This document shows positions 22,024 to 29,867 of a stretch of 64,000 bases of DNA, one piece after another (the first letter of the stretch is position 1; each line of letters begins with the position of its first letter). Source of the DNA: Eubacterium sp. (GTDB taxonomy: Bacteria; Bacillota; Clostridia; Peptostreptococcales; Anaerovoracaceae); contig JAETRU010000010.1 of NCBI GenBank assembly GCA_021769965.1, forward strand, positions 18,020-82,019, in the 5' to 3' direction. The notes beneath the pieces were generated by a model, which saw nothing but the letters and a program-made list of their open reading frames with translations, was not told the DNA's origin and did no database searches. The translations under genes and the position numbers were made by a program.

Positions 22024-22404
22024 ATGATATTAATTTTTGGAGGCGCGTATCAGGGCAAGCTGGACTATGCTCTGCGCACATATCATTTGACAGAAAAGGA
22101 CGTATATCACTGTGATATGGAGACCATGGTGATCAATTTTGATAAAAAAGTTATCGCGGATGCGGAGCGCTTCGTGCTGGCCTGCATCAAAGAGGGAGTC
22201 AGCGCCAGAGAGTGTCTGGAAGACAATCTGGACCGGCTGCGGGACAAGATCGTGATCTTTGACGATATCTCTCAGGGCGTGGTGCCTGTGGATAAGACAG
22301 AACGGGCATGGCGGGAGATGACCGGCCGGTGCATGACCTATCTGGGCCAGGAAGCGGACGAGGTGATCCGTGTCTTCTGCGGCATTGGAAACAAAGTGAA
22401 ATAG
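22024..22404 (+). CDS. Short CobU-like P-loop protein (cobinamide kinase-type)
   Basis: The protein has 126 residues, shorter than the 180-190 of CobU. It starts MILIFGGAYQGKLDYA, a P-loop with Leu replacing Ser/Thr after the invariant Lys. It ends VFDDISQGVVPVD, WREMTGRCMTYLGQEADEVIRVFCGI, which matches the C-terminal part of CobU (the VP and GR-N/T-A-EV blocks). The central RHRxxR-type guanylylation region is missing. It lies 18 bases after cobS, within the same operon, so it likely takes part in cobinamide handling. The altered P-loop makes catalytic activity doubtful. Confidence 0.7.
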   Translation: MILIFGGAYQGKLDYALRTYHLTEKDVYHCDMETMVINFDKKVIADAERFVLACIKEGVSARECLEDNLDRLRDKIVIFDDISQGVVPVDKTERAWREMTGRCMTYLGQEADEVIRVFCGIGNKVK

Positions 22405-22419
22405 GAGCAGGGTGAAATC

Positions 22420-23064
22420 ATGGTATCGAAAATCTATCTGTACAGACACGGTATTACGGAAGGAAATGAGAAACGCTGGTATTACGGCGGAGCGGATCTG
22501 CCTCTGACCGAAGGCGGAAAGAAAACGCTGCGGGATCTGGCGGAGCGGAACGTCTATCCTGCGCTGCCGGAGGACGCGGATCTGTATACTACGGGACTGA
22601 TCCGTACAGAGCAGACCTTGGAGATACTCTTCGGTCAGCGGGACCACCGCGTGATTCGGGATCTGCGGGAAATGGAGTTCGGAGATTACGAATGCGGCAC
22701 CTACGAGGAACTGTCTAAATACGAGGATTTTGAAAAGTGGGCGTGGGATGAGACCGGTGATGTGGTTCTGCCCGGCGGAGAATCGAAGAACCAGTTCGCG
22801 GCCAGGATCAAAGAGGGTCTGGCAGAGCTGCTGGGATATCACCGGCTGCGCGAGCTTGCCCACAGACACGACGGCAGGCCAGCGGTCTCAGCTGTGGTCT
22901 GCCACGGCGGCGTGATCTCCGCTGTCATGCAGATGCTGTTTCCGGAGGAAAAGGACAGCATGTGGGACTGGATGCCGTCGCCGGGATCCGGATACGCGGT
23001 TCTGTTTGAGGACGGAGACGCGGTCAGGTACGAGAAGATCATGGATATAGAGGAGCAGGCGTAG
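22420..23064 (+). CDS. Histidine phosphatase family protein, CobC-like
   Basis: The protein has 214 residues and belongs to the phosphoglycerate mutase-like phosphatases. The catalytic motif is LYRHGITEGN, with the second Arg in TTGLIRTEQTLEIL, an acid in REMEFGDYECGTYEEL and the second His in VVCHGGVISAVM. In this operon the expected substrate is alpha-ribazole-5'-phosphate or cobalamin phosphate, the step done by CobC. Phosphatases of this family are promiscuous, so the assignment rests on context. The ATG is 15 bases after the previous stop. Confidence 0.8.
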   Translation: MVSKIYLYRHGITEGNEKRWYYGGADLPLTEGGKKTLRDLAERNVYPALPEDADLYTTGLIRTEQTLEILFGQRDHRVIRDLREMEFGDYECGTYEELSKYEDFEKWAWDETGDVVLPGGESKNQFAARIKEGLAELLGYHRLRELAHRHDGRPAVSAVVCHGGVISAVMQMLFPEEKDSMWDWMPSPGSGYAVLFEDGDAVRYEKIMDIEEQA

Positions 23065-23149
23065 GCGGGAGAACTGTCTGAGCCGCCGGCGCGTTCTCCT
23101 GACATATCTCCCGCGGCTGAGAATAAGATAGTCGTGGGAGGAAATGCGA

Positions 23150-23659
23150 ATGGGGAAAAAGACTTTGATGCTGGCAGCGCTCATGCCGGTGCTCCTGCTT
23201 CTGGCCGGCTGCGGACCGGGTGAGAAATACGCGGACCGCGGGGCCAGAGTGCTGATGGAAAGCTCTCAGGCGTCCTGGACACAGGCGCTCGCGGAAAACT
23301 GCGGCCTTGAAGATCTGGGGCGGCCTTACGGAACGGCCCGGGAGGTGTACACCTGCGACGAGGAAACAAAGCTCTGGCGGATATCCTTTGATCTGGATGA
23401 GACGGTCACCCAGACCATCGTGGACGGGTACGCGCAGGGGATATGGAACGCGTGTGAAAGGGCGGGAGGCAGGCTGCACAGCAGCAGCGGATATGCCTAT
23501 GACGCGCCCGATGAGGCAAAGCGGCAGCAGGAACCGCTGAATTACTATATCTGGTATTATCACCTGGAGAACAAAGTGTTCCGCGTCGGGCTTTATCCTT
23601 CGGAAATGGAGGAGGGACGGCCCGGCGGAGTGCTTCTGGAGATCCAGCAGTGGAAATGA
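23150..23659 (+). CDS. Putative lipoprotein of unknown function
   Basis: The protein has 169 residues with a lipoprotein signal peptide ending LLLLAGCGPG; the Cys at about residue 18 would be lipidated. The mature domain shows no family I recognise. It has conserved-looking aromatic stretches (LNYYIWYYHLENKVFRVGLY), two further Cys residues in its first half and a Ser/Gly patch. ATG 23150 is preferred over 23144 because it places GGGAGG nine bases upstream. It lies 85 bases downstream of the cobalamin operon on the same strand and ends 10 bases from the convergent Crp/Fnr gene. Confidence 0.65.
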   Translation: MGKKTLMLAALMPVLLLLAGCGPGEKYADRGARVLMESSQASWTQALAENCGLEDLGRPYGTAREVYTCDEETKLWRISFDLDETVTQTIVDGYAQGIWNACERAGGRLHSSSGYAYDAPDEAKRQQEPLNYYIWYYHLENKVFRVGLYPSEMEEGRPGGVLLEIQQWK

Positions 23660-23669
23660 CGGGAAAACG

Positions 23670-24317
23670 TTACTGTTTCAATACAAAGCGGCGGCGCTCA
23701 GAATCGATGAGCCCGTCTTTTTTTAGATTGCGTATTTCCCGCATCATAGCGGTGCGCTCTACGGCCAGATATTCGGCCAGATCGCCCAGGGAGCAGGGGA
23801 TCTCAAAGGATTCGCCCGGACCGGCGCCGCTGGCGGTCTGAATGTAACGCAGGCAGGCCAGCAGTTTTTTTCGGGTGGTGTGCTGACTCAGAATGCTGAT
23901 GTGAAGGGAAAGCTCCTGAGATTTCTGCGCTGCCATGATGAACAGGTTATTGATCAGCTGGGAGTGGTGCTGGCAGGATTTTTCGCAGGGGGTGACCAGA
24001 TGCTGGTACTGAATGAAGATCACGTGACATGGGCTTTCCGCGGTGACAATGTACTCGTAGTTTTCCAGAGGCAGAGAGAAAGGCTCACCGAAAAGATCGC
24101 CTTTCCGGTAGTTTTCCATCAGGCTGGAATCTCCATTTTCCGCGATATAGTAGAGCTTTGCCGTGCCGGAAAGCAGGATGCCTATGTGTTCCAGCTCTTC
24201 GGAATAGGCCAGAATGGTTTCACCCGGCGCGTAGGTTCTGTGCTGTGGATTAAAGCAGAGCGTCATTTTCTTCAGGGAATCCTGAGATATGCTGTCGGCA
24301 AAATATCGTTTTTTCAT
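23670..24317 (-). CDS. Crp/Fnr-family transcriptional regulator
   Basis: The protein has 215 residues. The N-terminal cyclic-nucleotide-binding-like beta-barrel (about 15-125) includes APGETILAYSEELEHIGILLSGTAKLYY and NYRKGDLFGEPFSLP. It is followed by the dimer helix and a C-terminal HTH (about 160-212; IPCSLGDLAEYLAVERTAMMREIRNLKKDGLI). Cys residues (CEKSCQHH and others) are present but not in the N-terminal Fe-S pattern of FNR. The effector is therefore unknown. The gene is divergent from the acyl-CoA dehydrogenase fusion/flavodiiron operon, across a 119-base spacer with an inverted-repeat site. It is the likely regulator of that operon. Confidence 0.88.
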   Translation of the reverse strand: MKKRYFADSISQDSLKKMTLCFNPQHRTYAPGETILAYSEELEHIGILLSGTAKLYYIAENGDSSLMENYRKGDLFGEPFSLPLENYEYIVTAESPCHVIFIQYQHLVTPCEKSCQHHSQLINNLFIMAAQKSQELSLHISILSQHTTRKKLLACLRYIQTASGAGPGESFEIPCSLGDLAEYLAVERTAMMREIRNLKKDGLIDSERRRFVLKQ

Positions 24318-24352
24318 GAGATCCTCCTTTTTTTTAAAATTTTACCACAAAA

Positions 24353-24407
24353 CTGTTGCATTTGCTACAACTACTTAATTTTCAGATAAGTATAATAATA
24401 GCAACAG
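24353..24407 (+). promoter_or_regulatory. Divergent promoter region with inverted repeat (Crp/Fnr-type site)
   Basis: GTTGCATTTGCTACAAC (24355-24371) has symmetric GTTG/CAAC ends. CTGTTGC (24353-24359) is also the inverse of GCAACAG at 24401-24407. A -10 TATAAT lies between them at 24391-24396, 41 bases before the dehydrogenase start. Placement between a Crp/Fnr gene and its neighbour suggests the regulator's binding site. Confidence 0.45.
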
Positions 24408-24436
24408 AACATGAAATTGATCAAAGGAGGTAGACG

Positions 24437-26356
24437 ATGTTATTCCAAACGACACAGAAACACGAGGATTTGAGGGCGAAGATCAGAGCTTTCGCAGAGG
24501 AAGAGGTAAAGCCGATCGCTTTCGCGTTAGATCAGAACAATGAATTCCCTTACGATATGGTGAAAAAACTGGCACAGATGGGACTGATGGGAATTCCATA
24601 TCCTGCCGAGTACGGCGGCGCGGGAATGGACGTTCTCAGTTACGCTGTCGCGGTGGAGGAGCTGGCCAGAGTGGACGGCGGCGCGGGCGTTATTCTGTCG
24701 GCTCATGTATCACTGGGATCCTATCCGATCTTTGCTTACGGAACGGAGGAACAGAAGCAGAAGTATCTGATCCCGCTGGCAAAGGGCGAGAAGCTGGGCG
24801 CCTTCGGCCTGACAGAGCCTAACGCGGGCAGTGACGCGGGCGGCACAGAGACTACGGCTGTTCTTGAGGGGGATCATTACATCCTCAATGGAGGAAAGAT
24901 CTTTATTACCAACGCGCCTGTCGCAGATACATATGTGGTCTTCGCGGTGACCACGCCGGGCATCGGAACCCGCGGCATCAGCGCGTTTATTGTAGAAAAG
25001 GGCTGGGAAGGGTTTGACTTTGGCGATCATTATGATAAAATGGGTATCAGGTCTTCTTCTACAGCTGAACTGATCTTTAACGATGTGAAGGTCCCGAAGG
25101 AAAATCTTCTGGGAAAGGAAGGAGAAGGCTTCAAGATCGCGATGTCCACTCTGGACGGCGGCAGGATCGGAATCGCGTCTCAGGCGCTGGGCATCGCCCA
25201 GGGAGCCTTTGAGCACGCGGTCGAATACGCCAAGGAAAGAGTGCAGTTCGGTATGCCGATCGCTCATCAGCAGGTGAATTCCTTTAAGATCGCTGATATG
25301 GCGACGAAGATCCGCTGTGCGAGATTTCTGGTCTACAGCGCTGCCGAGCTGAAGGAAGCCCACGAGCCGTACGGCATGGAATCTGCTATGGCAAAGCAGT
25401 ACGCGTCGGATATCTGTCTGGAAGTGGTCAACGACGCTCTGCAGATCTTCGGCGGAACAGGCTATCTGAAGGGTATGGAGGTAGAACGCGCGTACAGAGA
25501 CGCCAAGATCTGTACCATCTACGAGGGAACCAACGAGATCCAAAGGGTCGTCATCGCTTCCCATATCATAGGCAAGGCGCCTAAGGCGGCTTCGTCTGCG
25601 CAGCCAAAGGGACCGATCACCGGTCAGAGAAAGAAGATGATCTTTGCGAAGGGCAGCGCGCAGGAGAAAGTGGATGCCCTGGCAGACGCTCTCAGGTCTG
25701 ACGGTTTTGATTTTACTGTAGGCATCGATCCGATGACGCCGATCACTCTGGCGGACAGAGTCGTCAGCGCAGGAAAGGGAATCGGAAGCAGGGAAAATAT
25801 GAAGCTGATCGAGGAGCTGGCATATCAGGCCGGCGCTGCCGTCGGTTCGTCAAGACCGGTGGCAGAGACTCTGAAGTACCTGCCTCTTGACAGATACGTC
25901 GGTATGAGCGGACAGAAGTTTACAGGCAATCTGTATATCGCGTGCGGCATTTCCGGCGCGGGACAGCACCTGAAGGGTATCAAAGACGCAACGACCATTG
26001 TCGCGATCAATATCAATAAGAATGCGCCGATCTTCAAGAACGCGGATTACGGCATCGTTGGCGATGTCAATGAGATCCTGCCTCTTCTGACGGCGGCATT
26101 AGATAACGGCGAACCGAAAAAACCGGCGCCGCCAAAAGTAAAGATGAAGAAACCGACCGTGAAAAAGGCTGCTTCACCGTGGACCTCATATGTCTGCGAC
26201 GGCTGCGGCTATGAATACGACCCTGCGGCGGGAGATCCGGAAAACGGCGTAAGTCCGGGAACTGTCTTTGAGGCGCTGCCTGAGGAATGGGTGTGCCCTC
26301 TCTGCGGAGAGTCAAAAGAAGGTTTCGTCATGGTAGAAAAGGATAAGGAGGAATAA
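24437..26356 (+). CDS. Acyl-CoA dehydrogenase fused to an EtfA C-terminal domain and a rubredoxin
   Basis: This 639-residue, three-part flavo/iron protein contains the following blocks. Residues 1-380 are a complete acyl-CoA dehydrogenase: [13 protein letters not shown], the [11 protein letters not shown] block, and the catalytic Glu in [11 protein letters not shown]. Residues about 410-555 match the FAD-binding C-terminal domain of ETF alpha: [57 protein letters not shown] Pro/Lys-rich linker leads to a rubredoxin (about 588-639) with [10 protein letters not shown] and CPLCGE. Electrons could thus pass from acyl-CoA FAD to ETF FAD to rubredoxin iron in one chain, with no ETF beta subunit encoded nearby. 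GGAGG precedes the ATG. The flavodiiron gene starts five bases after the stop, giving an obvious electron acceptor. Confidence 0.93.
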   Translation: MLFQTTQKHEDLRAKIRAFAEEEVKPIAFALDQNNEFPYDMVKKLAQMGLMGIPYPAEYGGAGMDVLSYAVAVEELARVDGGAGVILSAHVSLGSYPIFAYGTEEQKQKYLIPLAKGEKLGAFGLTEPNAGSDAGGTETTAVLEGDHYILNGGKIFITNAPVADTYVVFAVTTPGIGTRGISAFIVEKGWEGFDFGDHYDKMGIRSSSTAELIFNDVKVPKENLLGKEGEGFKIAMSTLDGGRIGIASQALGIAQGAFEHAVEYAKERVQFGMPIAHQQVNSFKIADMATKIRCARFLVYSAAELKEAHEPYGMESAMAKQYASDICLEVVNDALQIFGGTGYLKGMEVERAYRDAKICTIYEGTNEIQRVVIASHIIGKAPKAASSAQPKGPITGQRKKMIFAKGSAQEKVDALADALRSDGFDFTVGIDPMTPITLADRVVSAGKGIGSRENMKLIEELAYQAGAAVGSSRPVAETLKYLPLDRYVGMSGQKFTGNLYIACGISGAGQHLKGIKDATTIVAININKNAPIFKNADYGIVGDVNEILPLLTAALDNGEPKKPAPPKVKMKKPTVKKAASPWTSYVCDGCGYEYDPAAGDPENGVSPGTVFEALPEEWVCPLCGESKEGFVMVEKDKEE

Positions 26357-26361
26357 TCAGA

Positions 26362-27558
26362 ATGCATTGCGTAAGAAAAGTAACAGAGGATCTTTATTGG
26401 GTTGGAGCTAATGATAAACGTCTGGCGCTCTTTGAAAACATTCATCCGATCCCGAGAGGAACTTCCTACAACGCCTATGTGCTGCTGGACGAGAAGACCG
26501 TGCTGTTCGATACGGCAGACTGGTCCGTATGCAGACAGTTTCTTGAAAATATCGAATACGTACTGGACGGCAGACCGCTGGACTATATGGTCATCAACCA
26601 CATGGAACCGGACCACGGCGCTTCCATTGAGGAGATCCTGATGCGTTATCCTGACGTAAAGGTGATCACCACGTCAAAGGCTGTCATGATGATGAACCAG
26701 TTCGGTTTCCCTGTAAAGGATGTTATGGAGGTCAAGGAAGGCGATACCATGTCCTTCGGTAAGCATGAGGTGGCTTTCGTCATGGCTCCGATGGTACACT
26801 GGCCGGAAGCCATGGTCACCTTTGATACTACAAACGGCGTGCTGTTCTCCGCTGACGCCTTCGGCTCTTTCGGATCACTGGACGGCAAACTCTTTGCTGA
26901 TGAGGTGAACTTTGAGCGCGACTGGCTGGATGACGCCAGAAGATACTACACCAATATCGTAGGCAAATACGGTCCGCAGGTACAGAAGCTTCTGAAGAAG
27001 GCCGGCGGTCTGGATATCAAAATGATCTGCCCGCTGCACGGACCGGTCTGGAGAGAAAATATCGGATGGTTCATCGAGAAGTATGACAAGTGGTCCCGCT
27101 ATGAGCCGGAGGAAAAGGGCGTGCTGATCGCGTACGCCTCCATGTACGGCAATACGGAGAGCGCAGCCAACATTCTGGCCGCGATGCTGTGTGAGAAGGG
27201 CATGACCAACATTGCCATGTACGACGTATCCTGCACCCACGTATCTTATCTGATCGCGGACGTGTTCAAATACAGTCATATGGCGCTGCTCTCTGTCACC
27301 TATAATCTGAAGGTGTTCCCTGTGATGCAGGCGTTCATCGACGACATGGCCGCGCTGAATCTTCAGAAGAGGACAGCGGCTGTAGTCGGCAGCGGCACAT
27401 GGGCGCCGCAGGCGGGTCCGGCTATGGTGGAACAGCTTGACAAACTGAAGGAATTTACCGTTCTGGGCGAGCAGATGACGGTTCTGTCCTCCCTCAACGA
27501 TGCGACTTATCAGGAACTGGATGAGCTGGCTGACAGCATTATCGAGAGCATGAAATAG
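26362..27558 (+). CDS. Flavodiiron protein (rubredoxin:oxygen oxidoreductase type)
   Basis: This FprA/ROO-type enzyme reduces O2 to water (some members reduce NO) with electrons from rubredoxin. The protein has 398 residues. The N-terminal metallo-beta-lactamase domain carries the diiron ligands in NHMEPDHGASIEE, His in MVHWPEAM, Asp in SADAFGSFG and His in PLHGPVW. The C-terminal flavodoxin domain begins YASMYGNTESAAN. The pairing with a rubredoxin-containing acyl-CoA dehydrogenase five bases upstream makes O2 or peroxide detoxification coupled to acyl-CoA oxidation the natural inference. A strong bidirectional hairpin ends the operon. Confidence 0.93.
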   Translation: MHCVRKVTEDLYWVGANDKRLALFENIHPIPRGTSYNAYVLLDEKTVLFDTADWSVCRQFLENIEYVLDGRPLDYMVINHMEPDHGASIEEILMRYPDVKVITTSKAVMMMNQFGFPVKDVMEVKEGDTMSFGKHEVAFVMAPMVHWPEAMVTFDTTNGVLFSADAFGSFGSLDGKLFADEVNFERDWLDDARRYYTNIVGKYGPQVQKLLKKAGGLDIKMICPLHGPVWRENIGWFIEKYDKWSRYEPEEKGVLIAYASMYGNTESAANILAAMLCEKGMTNIAMYDVSCTHVSYLIADVFKYSHMALLSVTYNLKVFPVMQAFIDDMAALNLQKRTAAVVGSGTWAPQAGPAMVEQLDKLKEFTVLGEQMTVLSSLNDATYQELDELADSIIESMK

Positions 27559-27578
27559 AAAGAAAATACGCAGAAGAA

Positions 27579-27632
27579 CAAAAGAGCATCTGACGGGCGT
27601 TTTGAACGTCCGTGACAGATGCTCTTTTGCTG
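27579..27632. terminator. Bidirectional terminator
   Basis: CAAAAGAGCATCTG (27579-27592) pairs perfectly with CAGATGCTCTTTTG (27616-27629), with an inner ACGGGCGTTTT/AACGTCCGT helix. U-rich ends exist on both strands, serving the flavodiiron gene and the convergent sigma-54 regulator gene. Confidence 0.85.
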
Positions 27633-27636
27633 TAAT

Positions 27637-29625
27637 CTATTCCTCTTCATCTGGCAGTGATTCGCTAAGTGCGGCGATACCCAGTTCAGTGATCCGGGTG
27701 CCGTAACGACCCTTGCTGATGGTAATGAGGCCATCTTCTTCCAGCTTGCTCAGCAGTGTGCGGAGATTCCCGTCGCTGATGCGCAGATTTCTCTTTTCAA
27801 GCTGCTGAAGCAGCGCGTTCCGGCCGATACCATGTGAGATCTCCGTATTCTCATTGATGATCTCAAGTACAGCGGGACGGATGCTGGCTTTTTTTGTATA
27901 TACATTGCCGGATGTGGTCTGATGAAGTACATATTCCGGCAGTGCGGACAGAGTCTTGTAATAGGTGGCGATGTTTTCCAGCTCACGGATATTGCCGGGC
28001 CAGTCATAGTGAAGGAGGATATTCTTCTCTGTTCTGTTGCTGTCAAGGTTCTGAAAATCGCTGCCCAGAAAATGCTGCAGAAGCAGACGGATATCCTCCC
28101 GGCGCTCGCGCAGCGGCGGGATCACGATAGGCAGTACATTCAGCCGGAAGAACAGATCACTTCGGAATTTACCCTCCCGTACAGCCGCGTCCAGATCCTT
28201 ATTGGTGGCGGTGATCAGCCGGATATCCAGGTCGACGACCCGGTCGCTGCCCACGCGTATGATCTGCCGTTCCTGAATGGTACGCAGCAGCCGCGTCTGA
28301 AGCTTTGGCGAGATATCGCCGATCTCGTCCAGAAAGATCGTGCCGTGGTTGGCTTCTTCAAACAGACCGATCTTCCCTTTGCTCTGGGCTCCGGTAAACG
28401 CGCCGGCTTCATAGCCGAAAAGTTCACTTTCCAGCAGGCTGTCAGGCAGTGCCGCGCAGTTTACCGCCACGAAAGGATATTTGTTCCTGTAGGAAGCGTT
28501 GTGAATAGACTGAGCGATCAGTTCCTTGCCCGTACCGCTTTCGCCCTGGATCAGGACAGTATGGTCCGTCAGAGCGATCTGCTTGGCGGTCTGGATGACC
28601 TTGTCCATGCTGGGAGAGGCATGGATGATATCCTTAAACTGATGCTTGGCTATAAATCCTTTCTGGCGCATTCCTTTGCTGGCGACCTCAATGTCGTGCT
28701 CGTCCTGCAGTGTGATATAGTAGCCGGCCACCTCGTCCATGAGGCGGATCGCGTATTTGTCAAAGTAATAGCGGCCTCCCAGGATCTCGATTGGTATCTG
28801 CGGGACGTCAGAACTGGTCAGCACAGACGGATCGAGATAATCTCCGATGCGGATAGACGCTTTGTCATCATTCTGAAAGATGCGGCAGGCCTTGTCGTTG
28901 ACATAGACAGGATCATAGTAGCTGTCTACCAGAAGCATGCCGATCTTGCTGCTGTTGACGATATGGCTGAGCATCTCACTCTTCAGATAGCCGAAGATGT
29001 AGTTGGAATGGAACGCCGTATTGGACTCCACAACGGAGTGAATGTGGCGGAACAGGTTCCTGTTGATCGTAGCGATGTCCAGATCCAGCATTTTCATCAG
29101 CTTGAACATGGTGTCAAAGCTGACCTTTCTGTAGCCGATATCGATGATGTTCTTTATATGAGGCGGAACCAGATGCGGCTCGGCCGGGGTGATGGCGATA
29201 TCAATAGTGTCGTAGATTCCTGTATGTTCCAGTGATTCATCGTAGGCCACCATGTTGATGTGACCGATCCCGATCTCATAAAAGGACTGTGTGGTAGCCA
29301 GAGAAGACTCATAACAGTCGTTGACGATCAGTACCGTGGTGCCGGCAGGGATCTTGGAGATCTTGTTCAGAGCCGATCTGTCCGGGCTTCTGTTCAGCTT
29401 GATCACCTTGGAAATATCCGTGATGAAATCGTTAACCTCCTGAAAGACGCTGTCGTCCAGAGCGAGAAAAGCATCCGCGTCCAGTCTGCTTCCGGGTTTC
29501 AGATCGTCGATATAGCGATTGGAAAATGTAATATACTGTCCAAAGATTTCTTCCAGATTCGCTTTAATGAAATCAATGGCGTTTTCATTGGCCCGGTTTC
29601 GGAACAGGATCATTACGTGCTTCAT
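27637..29625 (-). CDS. Sigma-54-dependent transcriptional activator with a winged-helix C-terminus
   Basis: The protein has 662 residues. The N-terminal 200 residues form a sensory region that I cannot assign. A PAS-like segment (about 215-320; IGMLLVDSYYDPVYVN) follows. The AAA+ domain (about 340-560) has Walker A QGESGTGKELIA, the sigma-54-contacting GYEAGAFTGAQ loop, Walker B GTIFLDEIG and the Arg finger region FRSDLFFRLNVLP. Instead of the usual C-terminal Fis-type HTH, the last 80 residues look like a winged helix (LQQLEKRNLRISDGNLRTLLSKLEEDGLITI). The gene is divergent from the D-peptide operon, whose promoter has -24/-12 elements at 29782, so this is its probable activator. A second -24/-12 promoter lies at 36908. 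Confidence 0.92.
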   Translation of the reverse strand: MKHVMILFRNRANENAIDFIKANLEEIFGQYITFSNRYIDDLKPGSRLDADAFLALDDSVFQEVNDFITDISKVIKLNRSPDRSALNKISKIPAGTTVLIVNDCYESSLATTQSFYEIGIGHINMVAYDESLEHTGIYDTIDIAITPAEPHLVPPHIKNIIDIGYRKVSFDTMFKLMKMLDLDIATINRNLFRHIHSVVESNTAFHSNYIFGYLKSEMLSHIVNSSKIGMLLVDSYYDPVYVNDKACRIFQNDDKASIRIGDYLDPSVLTSSDVPQIPIEILGGRYYFDKYAIRLMDEVAGYYITLQDEHDIEVASKGMRQKGFIAKHQFKDIIHASPSMDKVIQTAKQIALTDHTVLIQGESGTGKELIAQSIHNASYRNKYPFVAVNCAALPDSLLESELFGYEAGAFTGAQSKGKIGLFEEANHGTIFLDEIGDISPKLQTRLLRTIQERQIIRVGSDRVVDLDIRLITATNKDLDAAVREGKFRSDLFFRLNVLPIVIPPLRERREDIRLLLQHFLGSDFQNLDSNRTEKNILLHYDWPGNIRELENIATYYKTLSALPEYVLHQTTSGNVYTKKASIRPAVLEIINENTEISHGIGRNALLQQLEKRNLRISDGNLRTLLSKLEEDGLITISKGRYGTRITELGIAALSESLPDEEE

Positions 29626-29710
29626 GATATACCTCGTTTGTGTGTCTTATTGTTCTAACGATAGTATACCACAAAAAAGAGAAAACCACAACAAATAGGA
29701 GAAAATGAGA

Positions 29711-29724
29711 TTTAACGAGTTAAA
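29711..29724 (+). promoter_or_regulatory. Palindromic upstream activator site
   Basis: TTTAACGAGTTAAA is a perfect palindrome around GA and lies 73 bases upstream of the -24 element. Its position fits an enhancer-type site for the divergent sigma-54 activator. A weaker inverted pair, TGGAA/TTCCA, sits at 29753-29770. Confidence 0.45.
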
Positions 29725-29781
29725 ACGGCTTTTCCGCGGGCGGAGAGCGTGATGGAACGGCTGAATTCCAACGGTGCTGTT

Positions 29782-29798
29782 TTGGCATAATAATTGCA
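29782..29798 (+). promoter_or_regulatory. Sigma-54 (-24/-12) promoter of the D-peptide operon
   Basis: TTGGCATAATAATTGCA matches the YTGGCAC-N5-TTGCW consensus, with GG at 29784-29785 and GC at 29796-29797, the required 12-base phase. It lies 70 bases before the serine hydrolase start and opposite a sigma-54 activator gene. Confidence 0.8.
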
Positions 29799-29867
29799 AG
29801 TTGAATAAGAAGTAAAATAAGAATTTTGGCGAATTTTACAACATTTTGACTTAGAGGAAGATTAGGC

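Noticed and set aside
27922..29235. A 437-codon plus-strand frame opposite the sigma-54 activator
   Set aside because: The activator has every expected motif on the minus strand; the plus frame has none and no ribosome site.
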